This document shows, in pieces, positions 35,190 to 47,431 of a stretch of DNA of 64,000 nucleotides. A model generated the notes under the pieces. That model ran no database searches, was not told the DNA's origin, and saw only the letters and a list, made by a program, of their open reading frames with translations. This DNA is from Erythroxylum novogranatense (lineage: Eukaryota; Streptophyta; Magnoliopsida; Malpighiales; Erythroxylaceae): NCBI GenBank assembly GCA_029891385.1, contig CM057228.1, positions 21,290,309 to 21,354,308 on the forward strand, read 5' to 3'. The position numbers were made by a program, and so were the translations under genes. Every line of letters starts with the position of its first letter. Position 1 is the stretch's first letter.

Positions 35190-36000
35190 ATTATTCTTAT
35201 TCTTATTAATTTTATTTTATTAATTTTATTATTATATTATTAAACTCATTATTATTATTATTATTAATTTATTCTTATTTTATTAATTAATTATTATTAA
35301 TAATTTTAATAAGTTATTATTATTATTATTATTATTTATTGTTAATAATAATATTATTATTAATTATTGTTATAAATTTTCTAGTTACCAAATTAATATT
35401 ATTATTTTTATTATTAATTTTATTATACCAAATTAATTATCTTATTATTATTATTATTATTAATTATTATTATAAAATTTTACTTTATTATTATTTATTT
35501 ATTTATTTTGAGATAGAAAGCAAGGATATGTTGAAGAAAACCTGTTGTCAAAATTAAGAGAAACGATGTTTTCTTATTTCTGTAAAACTGTTGTGGTTTT
35601 TTTATTTTTAGAAACAAAAAATCGCAATAGAGTAACCAAATACGTTTTACTTATCTATTTTTCTTTTTACAAAAACGACAACAAAATACGTTTTACTTAT
35701 CTATTTTTCTTTTTACAAAAACGACAACAAAAAACAGGAAAAAAAACATAAACAATCAGCCCTTATTAGCGTACTGTTCTTTTTTGGTAGCAAAATAACA
35801 AAATTATCCTTCTTTTTATTCATTCTAACAAATACAATGCTACTAGGGCTGAACATGTTGTATAAGCTCAATCTCTCGTGGAAGTAAAGGTTAGAAAAGA
35901 AAGTTTTGAAAAGTTTAAGGTTATTTCGGTCAAAAAAAAGAGTTAAAGGACTTTTGTGCACCTCATACCTAAGGTGAAGGACAAAATTAGATTTTTTCCT

Positions 36001-36569
36001 TTAAAAAATTAATTATGAATAAGAAAATAATTAAGTATATGCATCAAAATTCAAAAATTAGTAAACATACACGATAAGAAAACTATGGACGTTAATAACC
36101 TTATAATATCATTGGTTAATATATATTGTGTTTTACCTACCAATAATTAATGATGTTTTAATAATAAGATTATTGAATGATTGTGATACGTTTAATGAAT
36201 AGAATCTTAAAAAGTTGTAAGATAATTAGTATATTATGTAACATTTAATTTGTAAAATTAAGAATGGAAATACAACAATTAAATGATTATAATTAAAAAT
36301 CCAAAGAGTTGATGATAACAATCAAAGTATTAATCATCTCAATTTTATTTAAATAACATGAAATTTAAATTGCAAAAATCCTATATATCATAAAATGTTC
36401 TAATAAGTTTGATATAGATCTATAGACAGATGCAGATTCTGTATAAAAACAACAATGTTCTACGTAGCTCTAGTTCTTTGGTCCTGCTAAAGACTCCTGG
36501 CAACGTCAGACCTTTGACATGGGGACTAACATCCCAAATCCCAATCCAAGCATTTGCTTGAATCTCCCA
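36001..36569. other. AT-rich spacer and 3' flank of the P450 gene
   Basis: No gene seen. The right part is probably P450 3' UTR (minus strand). Confidence 0.5.
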
Positions 36570-39500
36570 TCAGCTGAAGGCCTTCAAGGTAATGGGACAG
36601 CCACTTCTCAGTCTGGGAATATGCGCCTTCTTTTCTAGGCTGGAATCCATATCATCAACTGTCCACCTACGTAATGGGAAAAAAGCAAAACATCATATGC
36701 AAACTTAAAAAGCAACATAACATGGTACACAATGCACAAAACTCGCAGGTCCACTCACATGTATCCACTGGACAGCCTGTGCAGGAACACCAACATTGTC
36801 ACTTTCGCCATGTTCATTCCTAAACATGTCCGAGGTCCCGACCCAAAAGCTATAAAACTGTATGGTTTTTGCATTTCCTGAAACATGAAATCACGGTTGG
36901 TATCTTTGCATTGTTCAGATTCATCTGTTAGCCGTTTCTGGACTCAAAACCGAGAGGGATGATGCCATGATGGGGATACCACAGAACCAAAAAACTTGTT
37001 ATAACATACCTCGAATCTGGAAGGGTTGAATTGCAAAGGGTCCTTGTACAATTCTGGATCGTAGTGTATACAAGTTGCATCGATGTTTACATGCCAACCT
37101 TTCTTTATCTCAAAACCTGAAAATACGCATGACTTCAGAAGTTCATGACCAGATATGGTAAAAGCGTCCAGAATTGAAAATGGAGGTTTTTATTTGTTTG
37201 TTTCTTTTTTTTTTGGATAAGCACTTCTGATCTGACATGAGCTAAGATGTGGAGAAACTTGCCGTCAATTGTACAATCATTTAGTGCAACTCGCGGAAAC
37301 CATAACAGGACATTTGACATTCTCAATGTTTCTTTCACAACCTGGACGGAATATGAAAATAAATGTCATTTCATACCCTATATATGTGCGTATAAGATAT
37401 ATCTAGAGGATAGTTTTGCTATAAAAAAAATTAATATTTGTCATACATCCATTATATTTTCATCAGGACTTCCCAGAATAGATGTTGCTATACGGTTTTG
37501 AAACTCTGACCTTTAAGCCGAAAGACATGCCGTTAAGATCTTCCAGGGCAAGCGAGTATCCTTCTCCCTTATTTTTGCCAATAACGAGTTGTTCTTCCTG
37601 AGAACAAATAAGGTTATTAGTCATATATAATCCCATTATGTGAATAATGTGAAACAAAGCTAGTTAGGATAGAATGAAAGAGATGCTTGGAATTATATGC
37701 AAGACAATAAACGAATGAAACTACTGGTCAACGTGCCTTTTCCCTTATCCAAAGATATGGACTTTTAGAACCAATATCTTTTGTCCAACATTATCTGTGT
37801 TATTCTGTTTTATAAAATCTCAACCATTTATTTTATGGGACTCACGCGAAACTTACATAAGATTCACATAAATAAACAGCTGAGATTTATTGAATACAAT
37901 AAAATATCATAATATTAGAAAACACCATAATATTAGACAAAAAATCTGAGCTCAGACTTTTATTGCTGATATGTACCAGTAAAATTCTTCTTCTTTTTTC
38001 TTTTTACTAATTAAGAGGGGGCGGGGAGAAAAAGAAAACCTCTTTGTCTTCATTTTGATTCATTCTAGTCGCTGTTAACACTTCTTCTTGTTGATAATTT
38101 TGTATTGCCGGTTTTGCTAATTAGTTGGCTAAACAATCTCACCCTGAGGTTGTCTTGTGCTTCTTTATTCTCATCCAGGAACTTGACGCTCCACATCATA
38201 GCAGCAGCAGTTGTGGTCTGGCCGGCGATTATCAATGTTAACAGGTTATCCATGATCTCTGCGTCATCAAGTTTTTCGCTTGAAGGGTATGAATCTCTTT
38301 GTAACATGGATTGCAGGAAATCATCCTGATGCTCCGTTCCATTTCGTCTTTTCGCTATTATCCCTCCGAAGGTCTCCATGAGCCTTTGGCGGGCCTGTAG
38401 TCACCCATCATACATATGTGAGCTATGAATTAACATAAAACCTCTCCTTCATTTAAATCCCATGCATACCTTGAGGCCTTTGTAGTATCTGGTTCCAGGA
38501 ATCATGACAGGAAATGATAACATGGCATCTGAAACAGCAGTGCAATCTTTCTCTATCCCCCGTAACAAGGATTCATCGCTAATACTCAAGAGCATATTGC
38601 ACATCGCATCAAAAGTCATCTGCAAACAAATGTTAACTTGATTAGTCTATGTATCATTCTACCAGATTAAATCGCTACAAGATAGTTCATCCGGCTTCAA
38701 GCCACTATTCAAGATTTTCTAACTTCTCTTCTCGATTCAAAATATGTTGTTAAGCATGAAAGGTAGCTTCTGGCTTAAATCCAGATCAGCAGTAACTGAC
38801 AGTGTTAACATGTGAAATCTACATGGTGAAGGGCAGCAAGTTTTAGGAAACTAGTAATACTAAGTTCTAGCAATTATGCTTATTGGATGTTTCTTTCGAC
38901 AACAGTAACTAAATGGGACTAAAAAGGTCGAGAATAGAAGATCAACCCTACTCTTAACTTTCCTCAACTTAATGACTTTAGCATTCATCTTTCCGAGTGT
39001 TGGCAAGAAATAGAAACTATGATAATTGTGACTGGCTAGAAGCTTAGACAACACTTAAATAGAGAAAAGCGCAACAAATAAAACAGAAATAATACCACTT
39101 ACAAGCCAAACTAAATGAGGTGAAAGAATCCGTTTAATATTATTTATTTACCTTCATGCTGAAGTCAAGAACCATAAAGCTTTTGCCAACTTCTGCAACT
39201 TTCTTAAGCCTCTGAGACAACATCTGATCGAACTTGGAGACAAACTTAGACAAAGAAGGCATAGAGAAAGGGTCAGAGAGGAGGCGTCTAATCCTTTTAT
39301 GACTCTCTTGGGGTACACAAAGCAAGCTCTTCTGTCCAACGGCGTCCGCCATTGATTTAACATAACCCTTGTTGAAATCCGCGAAGTCACTGGAGAATAT
39401 CTTCCTTGCACCCTCCGTACTTGGAACAAACACGTGAATCTTTCCAAATATCCTGGTCCTGAACCACTTCCCATACCTGTTTCAAATATGTAATCAGTTC

Positions 39501-41380
39501 TTGTGTACTGGTGTTAAAAAAAAAAAAAAAGAAGAAGCAGTGGACGTGCAAAAAAGAAACAGCAAAGCATGAGGCGTAATTGGTAAATATATTGATAGGA
39601 TATACCCAAATGGACGTGCGTCTTAGGTAGCACTAGCCAGAATCTATATATAGAGAGAAGACGAACGACACATATAACTATACTAAAATTTAGTAAAAGA
39701 AATCTTTAATGTTGATAAACGCAAGTCATGCTCTTTTAGCTACAGCTTATTTTGCAATTCATATGTCATATTAGAATCTCTGCAATTCCTTCTAAAAGTA
39801 AATTAGTATATTGTAAGAACTTAAATGTAGAGTTATTAGTTGGAAATGAAATAGTATGTCTTATAACGAGTTGTAATTATAACAATCATTAATTGTGATG
39901 TTAATTTCCATATCTTAGGATAATTTATTTTAGTATTAGTAAATATGAAACTTTTGGCGTTAATCAAATTTGTTTTCAACATTGGACCGCATAGGCCTTT
40001 GCTAATCTTCTCTCGCTGTTTAGGTACATAATTATGAATCACCGAATTAGTAGATCGACTAAATGTGACTAACATTTATATATATTTACTAGAGTATGGG
40101 AATCTCATCCTTGGATTAGTAATTGTTCTATTTCTTCACCTTTTCAAGATGAGCGTATTAAACCAACAAAAGTACAGGACTGCAAAGATATGAAATCAAA
40201 AAGAAAAGACAGCACAAGTTGTTTCCAGGGCATATTCTTCTTAAAAAGGCCAAGTTAGACGAAGAGCACGCATTTGTTCTCCCCCAGAAACAAGGATTAT
40301 GTTCCACTCTCGTTTACTTTTCATGATTCAATTAATGTAACCAACAACGTCCAATAATTTATTTGGATATATTGTTAAAGCTATATATGCTTAACCGACA
40401 TTCTTACTTACTCACACAACAATATATAAGAGCACCTTGGTTGTTCATCTTCATAGATCGGTGAATTGAAAATATTATTCACAAATCCTCCCTCAGAGTC
40501 AGCTAGGATAATTGAGGTCTTTAATTGGGATTATGAGCATCAGCATAACTGCCCCTTTTCTTACGATTGAGAATTGTAGTTATTAACGTGTGCATATCAT
40601 ACGAAACTTACCCAACTCATCAAGCATATGTTTTAGCTAGATGAGTGCAGCTTACGTATGCTAGGTTCCTTGTATTGTCTTTATATGTTGCATCACAACT
40701 AATCAAATGAATTGGACTCCGGGGGTCCTAACATCGAATTATGAGGTCCTCAGGCTCAAAGCGAAACTTAATTATAAAGCTTAGGGACCATTGTAAGTGG
40801 TTTTGTGCTCATAAGTACGTATCAGAAAATGCAATGTTTATGTTTTCCCATTTAAGAAAAAGAAAAGGGAAATGAGGAAAGAAATGAACTGTCCTTCTGA
40901 GTGTTGGTGACATATATAAAAACTTGAGGTTATAGTTGAATTTGGATCAAACAATACGAAAAATGTGTTGATCGATCTTGTTGGAAAGTGAATTCAGGTT
41001 AAATATCTCATGTTATATCTATATAAAGAAACACAGTTAAAACTGTGGAAAAAGAGCCGGATCTTGATTATTGACCTGGAAAACATGTATCAGAACAAAA
41101 GAGATTGGTAAAAATTTATCACTAACCATGATCGTCGGAGTCTGACAAAGTCATAGCAACCTCTGGTGCTATTTGTGGCAGAAAGAAACGAGAACGTTTC
41201 ACCTACAAAAGGCAATCCAAGGCTGCCAGGGATGCCTTCTCCGTGATCAACTCCTGAGGCTCTTCTCCAAGTTTTGGATAGAACATAAGTTATTGCTACT
41301 GAAAAAAATGCAACAGCGATTAGATCATAGTTTTCCTTTACAAGGAAGACAAGATCTTTCTCAGGTAGTTTCAACATCAT
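36570..41380 (-). CDS. Cytochrome P450, clan 85, CYP722-like, nine exons, intact
   Basis: Minus-strand exons 41127-41380, 39152-39476, 38470-38619, 38143-38394, 37511-37597, 37263-37341, 37010-37116, 36759-36877 and 36570-36666 join without a frame break to 489 residues. This is full P450 length. A membrane anchor lies at about residues 20-34, followed by a G-I-P-G-S-L-G-L-P hinge. The I-helix oxygen-binding motif A-G-Q-T-T-T is at 300-305, the K-helix E-T-L-R at 360-363, and F-N-P-S-R-F at 412-417. The haem loop F-G-S-G-P-R-T-C-L-G is at 429-438 with Cys436 as ligand. It would be an ER-anchored monooxygenase. The exon plan and the end D-S-S-L-E-K-K-A-H-I-P-R-L resemble CYP722 of clan 85, whose members act in strigolactone metabolism. 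The CYP722 assignment is from memory, so another clan-85 family is possible. Intron 6 has a GC donor. Intron 1 is 1.65 kb. ATG 41380 is followed by a second at 41377. Confidence 0.9.
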
Positions 41381-41460
41381 CAACTTTTTTCCAACACCAA
41401 TATGTGTTTTAAGGAAATCTTCTAGCTTCTGGTTGTGTTCACATCGCCTCTATGATCCCT

Positions 41461-41468
41461 TTTTTATA
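41461..41468 (-). promoter_or_regulatory. Possible TATA box of the P450 gene
   Basis: The minus strand reads TGTATAAAAA about 80 bases upstream of the P450 ATG, a plausible core promoter position. Confidence 0.4.
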
Positions 41469-41469
41469 C

Positions 41470-43683
41470 AAGGAAAAGAACCTACGCCTTAAGGAGACAA
41501 AACCCAAAAAGGTGCCAACTGCCAACATTTCTTTTTATGTGCATAGCATCTTAGAGGGCATCTTTAGGCACTCAGATGGTAAGATTCATGTAAGTAGAAG
41601 ACGATCTCTTTGTTCCCTCTAAAAAAAGAGAAAATTGGGGTTTGGACTTATTAGTTGAGCTGAGACCATCTTTGAACGAATAAAACAGTAGATTAGGCTA
41701 ATCTTGCCTTTACTTTATTGTAATTATGATGGAGACATGCATCAAATAAAAAATACGGGTTTAGGCAAATGCTAAGATGCTCCCAACAGAAGGTTCCAAA
41801 ATGCTACTGTCGTCTCTAGCTAGTACAAGTTTTTGGACATACTACTCTCTTGCATTATATTGCATCAGCAGTTTCCTTTTTTTTTTTTTAATAATCGCTC
41901 TTACTACATTAAATTAATTCTTGAAATCATTTTAATGATTATGTTAATTAAATTTTTGGATAAGTTATTGAATTTAAATCAAGCACTTAGATCGATTTAA
42001 GTTAGGATTTTAAAATAATAATTACGATTAATGTTAATATATATGTTAAAACTATCTATACCATAGTTGGCGTCAACAACAATACTGACAATCACCATAA
42101 ACCATACAATGTAGCTTAAACTTGTAACAATTGCATCTGTAAGCCACAATTTAAGACCTTACTGTTCCCCTGGCAACATATCAGATGCCAGATAACAGGA
42201 ATTACAGATAGTTGGAAATGCCAAAGCGCTGATGTTGAATTAGGCCTTAGTGGGCATGGCTTGGGTTGCTTCAGATTGGCATTTAGAAAAAAAAAAGGAA
42301 GAAGGACCACTTTGGAAAAGGTTTTAAGAATGTTGAACTAGGTGCACTGTGGTACTTTCAGTTAATATCTTTTGTTTTCTAAAATGTATTTTCCTTTTAT
42401 ATTAGTGCTCAAAACTCAGATGGGAACCTCCATTCGAGGTAGTGCTCTGTGACTAATGAATCCATTTCATGATAACAATTTGTAATATCAGTCTTCTTTT
42501 GTTGTCAATCTCATATTTTGATTCCTGAATTTGTGCTTTTGTTATTTTTTACACAAAACAAGAATAGATATCGTCCCAATTATTGTCAAATAATTATTAA
42601 TCTATTTCATAATTAAATTAGGTTGGAATTTTAATACAATAATAGTTGGCGTATTTAAGAACTAATACAGAAATAACACGACACAAAAGTCAGGATGAAA
42701 TTGGAAGAAAATAGAAAATGAAGATTAAAAGACTAACTCTCAAACTACTGTATGAAAGAGGCAGCGCCAGCGCGCACTGGTGTAGAATAGTTGATAACTC
42801 CTGAACCTGAACGGGGCTAAAATTTAGCAAGCACAGATTGAGAGTGAAATGATGTGGTCACCAGTCATGATTACGGGTGAATACTATAACGGCCATTATA
42901 AGTGCCTCGACCTCAGGCCCATTGCTTAGGTAATGCCATGTGTTGCCCTGCAAGAAGTTGCCAGTGAAATATATATTTTTGGATTACAGATTATATTTAT
43001 ACAACATACATACATGCATACCTATATACATACAATCTGGACTCTAGTGGTGGATATGAAGCTGAAAAGCTGTTTGAATCGGGTACATGTTTTTGTCATG
43101 AGAAAGGAGAGGAACATCTGAGTGATTGCTATTTTTCATTGGCAGTTTCTTCTTATTATTGTCCCAGTGGGCCTCTATAATAATATCATCAAGCTTGCAA
43201 TATTATGAATAAGAATAACAATGATAAGAGCACAAGCAATGAAGCCCATGAGTTTGTAGGTTTTGTTTATTACCTTCGAAAATGGCCAAAGGCCCATGGA
43301 TTTTAGGCTTTCTTGACTCAAAGCTTACCAGCTCACGATGTAATTATTGACTGAAGAACGCTACAAACTTTGACCATGAATAAAGAAGAAAAGTCTGCAC
43401 GACCCACCGACAAGCCATGTTCACATCACTTGATCTCCATTTCTAGTCTAGTTGTTTGTTGAAGAATCCCTACACAAGTTCTTGAGACTTGGTCAAATTG
43501 TGTGGTGTGGCACGGGGTTCAACTTCAATTTTCTCGTGAAACAAACTATATGAGACAAAACTTCGTCCAAAGTCCTTTGCTCACACAAGTGACAAGCCAT
43601 AACAAGATTCCATAAAGAGTCGTTAAGTGCTTTCTGTGCCATTCAGTTTATAATCTACCCAAAGAATATTATCACTTAGAAAT
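41470..43683. other. Intergenic region between divergent P450 and AAA genes
   Basis: About 2.2 kb with no coding sequence or element ends recognised. The two genes point away from each other, so both promoters lie in this stretch. Confidence 0.5.
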
Positions 43684-43790
43684 AGAATCCTTGGCTTGCA
43701 TGTTCTTGACTTTTCAGATGCTGAAACCTGTTTAGACTTTAGAATCCTTGGCTTGCAAGTTCTTGACTTTTTCAGATGCTGAAACCTGTT
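43684..43790. repeat. About 49-bp direct duplication upstream of the first AAA gene
   Basis: AGAATCCTTGGCTTGCA-TGTTCTTGACTT-type sequence at 43684-43732 is repeated at 43741-43790 with two small differences, 150-250 bases before the AAA start codon. It may duplicate a promoter element. Confidence 0.85.
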
Positions 43791-43939
43791 GGATTTGAAA
43801 CTTCCTAGAGACTCCCTAGTCTTTCTGGTCAACTGCATTCCGTTCTTCCATTATATGGATCTCAATTTCGTCTTTCTTTCATATCTTATTCTTACTTACG
43901 AGAACGTACATCTTGGCACGATCACATTTTCAAAATCAC

Positions 43940-45524
43940 ATGAACATGGACACTTCATCAACCGACGCCAAGCTAGCCACCGCAAAGACCGTCCTGACCA
44001 CGGCCGCGTCTGTCGCTGGAACGTTGATGCTTGCTCGAACAGTGGCTCAAGATCTTTTGCCTCATCAGTTCCAAGACTACTTGTTCTTTAATCTTCACAA
44101 ATTTTTCAATCGCTTCTCGAACCAACTCACCATCGTCGTCGATGAACACGATGGACTTGTCAACAATGAAATCTACGAGACCGCCAATACTTACCTGGCT
44201 AGTAAGATTTCTCCATCGACCCAACGACTCAAAGTGAGTAAACCAGAGAACGAGAATAACTTTATTGTGAAAATGGAACAAGGAGAAGAGATAGTAGATG
44301 TTTTCCAAGGTGTCAAATTCAGGTGGGTTCTAGTTTGCAGACAAGTTGAAAGAGCAGGCTTTCACGGTCGTCGTGATTTTAACTCCTCATTGATGTCAGA
44401 AACAAGATCATTTGAGGTCAGTTTTCACAAGAAACACAAAGACATGGTTCTTCAATCTTACTTTCCCTACATTGTCAAAGAAGGAAAAACTATAATGCTA
44501 GATAAGAAAACACTCAGAATTTTCACAGTTGACCAAAACATGATGTATGGAAATCCAGCTGATGCGTGGCAACCTGTTAATCTTGATCATCCTTCCACTT
44601 TTGATACCCTGGCTCTGGATACAAAAGTTAAGGATACGATCTTGAAAGATCTTGAAATGTTTGTGAAGAGGAAAGATTACTACAGGAAAGTCGGTAAAGC
44701 TTGGAAAAGAGGGTACTTATTGTACGGACCTCCTGGGACCGGTAAATCGAGCTTGATCGCTGCGATGGCGAATTACTTGAACTTTGATATTTACGACTTG
44801 GAATTAACTGAGATAAGGTCGAATTCTGACCTTAAGAGGTTGCTTGTGGCCACTGCCAATAGATCCGTACTAGTGGTGGAAGACATAGATTGTACAGTTG
44901 AGTTTCATGATCGGTTGGCACAATCAAGAGCTGCACAAAATCATGATCATCCACAAGAAAACCAGGTTTGCCCTCTTGCTATATATTATTGTGTCCTTCC
45001 TTTTTGATTTCCCCTGTTTTTGTTAATGGCAATGCTTTATCGATTGTTTTAGCGAATGGCTTTTGAATCTTGGACAGGTTACATTGTCAGGATTCCTAAA
45101 TTTCCTAGATGGGTTATGGTCAAGTTGTGGGGATGAACGGATAATAGTGTTTACTACTAATCACAAGGACAAGCTAGACCCAGCATTATTGAGACCAGGA
45201 CGCATGGATGTCCATATCCACATGTCCTATTGCACGCCTTGTGGATTCAGGGTTCTCGCTGCTAATTACCTTGGGATTAAAGATCACAGGTTATTTGAAG
45301 AAATTGAAGATTTGATTCAAACAGTTGAGATCACTCCTGCAGAAGTTGCAGAGCAGCTGTTGAGGAGGGATGAAATTGAGAGTGTGCTCGTTGAGCTAGT
45401 TGAATTCCTCAAATCTAAAAAGCAAGAAAATGAGGATGCAAAGGCTAAACGAACACAGGAGGATTCTGCAGTTGAAGTAAAGGATGCAGGCAACCAGGCT
45501 GATGACGACTTGACCGCTTGTTAA
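43940..45524 (+). CDS. AAA-ATPase, BCS1/ASD (HSR4-like) type, two exons
   Basis: Exons 43940-44965 and 45078-45524 (112-bp GT-AG intron, phase 0) give 490 residues. The order is an N-terminal membrane-anchor-like stretch (about residues 16-36, S-V-A-G-T-L-M-L-A-R-T), the plant AAA-ATPase N-terminal domain (about 50-220), and the AAA core. Walker A G-P-P-G-T-G-K-S-S is at 263-271, Walker B V-L-V-V-E-D-I-D at 310-317, sensor T-T-N at 368-370 and R-P-G-R-M-D at 381-386. A charged C-terminal tail follows. The family groups with yeast BCS1 by AAA sequence. Plant members are membrane-associated and several are stress-induced; the substrate is unknown. The ATG at 43946 is an alternative start. A paralogue lies at 54313-57300, same strand. 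Confidence 0.93.
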
Positions 45525-46302
45525 TCAAAAATTTTAGGGGCGACTGGTAGTTGGTATGGAAAAATAAATAACAGAATGAAAAAAGATATTGGTAATATAT
45601 TACGGTTAAATACCGTATACCTTTCAATATAAGTAAAGAATAGAAGCCACATTTATTTCATTCCTTAATTTTTATTATTGTTCTTCTAAGTGAACCAAAT
45701 ATACTTTTATTATTTTAAACTAAGTCCTATCATATACGCATACGTGAACAATCCCAAACAAAAAAAAAAGTGGTCTCTGAATAGAAGGTTAATGTGACAC
45801 CATTTTATTTTACGTTTTAATTTTTTCCAAAAGAAGCAATTGAAAAACAATAGTCCAACTATTAACAAAACCATTATACCATTTGACATGTTTTAACGTA
45901 CAAAAATTATATTGAAAAAAGAAATTAAAAGAATAGCCAATGTCTTTTTCAGCCTTGTTTTTATCAATGGAAGATTGAGATTGGATCATGATCGCCACTC
46001 TTGTACAATAATAGCCCAAAGATGTTGACGACAACCCAATTTCTTTCACATTGCTCCTGTTTGTCTGCAGTTAAGGCAACACTTGAGTTGGTATAGAACA
46101 AATTTCCACGTGAAAAGGCATGTCAATGTTACGTCTGCTCCATTCTCATGTTCATCCATTTCCATCAACAAGAAACTTTGGTTTTGGAGTACAGCTGATT
46201 TCAATTGTACACTTTACCTGTACCTCTGATCAACAAGAAGCTTTGGATTTTGTAGTATGCAGTTGAAATCAAGACTTATGTTTCTCCAGCCAATCCTCAA
46301 AT
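45525..46302. other. 3' flank of the first AAA gene
   Basis: About 780 bases, no gene recognised. The bases ACACA at 46303-46307 are the left target duplicate of the Tnt1-like element. Confidence 0.5.
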
Positions 46303-46307
46303 ACACA

Positions 46308-47113
46308 TGTTGGGATATATGTGCTGTAATGCTATTTTGGTTCAAACAAAATTGATAAAGATTTGTTAACTTTGCGGATAAGTAAATTGTAGAAAGTAAA
46401 GAAGACCAAGACTTTTTACTTAGTTCAATAGCCTCAATTGCTATCTACATCTAAGGTTCCCACTTTCAGTGGTTTCAACTAGTAATGAAAAAGATTAAAA
46501 CAGTTTACAAAGTTGAGTGTTTATTCATAAACACTTGCAAGAGACTTTTAACTCTCCTAGTACTCACTGGTAAGTACTCTAGCTAACTCTCAAACTTTTT
46601 TACTCTTTTCTTGCACTCTCTAATAATGGAATACAATGTGGAATGTGAAAGATGATTTTGTTGTGTATCTTGATGCCCTGTCTGATGCTTGAGTTACTTC
46701 CTTTATAGGTGAAGAAGAGGATGGCTTTCGGATGTGTTTGCACGTATCAGACAATGGACATGTGCTTCCCACGTGAGTTACTAATCCTTCAGTTTTTGAT
46801 CTGCGTATTATTTTATTTGTAGCTGTGTTTTGTTTGAAGCTTTTGACTTATTGTAAACGACTGTGTATTGAGTCAGTAGCTTAAGTAATACAACAGTGCT
46901 TTGATCCATTAGCTTCTGACTTGAATGTATCACGTGTGTCTGACTTTGCCTTGGCTTTTGTTTCTGTCTGAATAGAACATTCGAGAGTATCTCTTCCTTC
47001 TCTCTTCAACCCCTCCAGACACCAACACACATACATCTTCTCTCTTCAAAATTTTCATCTATTTTTATTGATTCTGAGTGAAGTTTGGTGGAGTATAGGT
47101 GATTTCCATCACA
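46308..47113 (-). repeat. 3' LTR of the Tnt1-like element
   Basis: 806 bp, same length as the partner at 51350-52155, with many scattered substitutions between them. Confidence 0.95.
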
Positions 47114-47431
47114 TTATTCCCTCCTACTCCACCAATCTTTACTTTGATCAAAAATTCGAGAGTGATTTGTGAATCCAAAACCTTAATTTTCACCGCATCA
47201 GTGAGATTGGATGGATCTACCTTCGGAATCAAGGGGCTTCTGTAATCTTTTAGTAGTCCCTGCAAAAAATAATTTTCTTTTGAGTTAATATTTTTGTCCT
47301 GAAGTCCGAAGGGTTTTACTCACCTTTGATTTTCTCTAGGTTGAAGAAGCCTTATGATATTTTCTCCCTCACAAAGTGGAGTCGAACATCAACATGCTTG
47401 ACTGTCGGTGTAGATTATAGTTGTAGCTAGG

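Larger units (their letters stand above)
28540..36000 (+). mobile_element. Mutator-like transposable element (MULE) with about 105-bp terminal inverted repeats
   Basis: The left end (28540-28643, starting GGGAAAAGGCC) is matched in inverted orientation by the right end (about 35885-36000). Shared blocks include GTGCACAAAAGTCC (reverse complement GGACTTTTGTGCAC at 35948-35961), the T-run with a GGCA/GACC step, and TAACCTTAAA followed by a TTTTCAAAA block. Between them is a decayed MuDR-type transposase on the plus strand. A 9-bp target duplication is not clear; the best candidate pairs 6 of 9 bases. The non-coding 3' half has local duplications and TTA microsatellites. Confidence 0.8.

Noticed and set aside
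34916..35209. A 97-codon poly-leucine ORF
   Set aside because: It is a translation of the TTA microsatellite.
43913..43939. Nine-codon N-terminal extension of the first AAA gene
   Set aside because: The extension would start at TTG; the first ATG in frame is at 43940.
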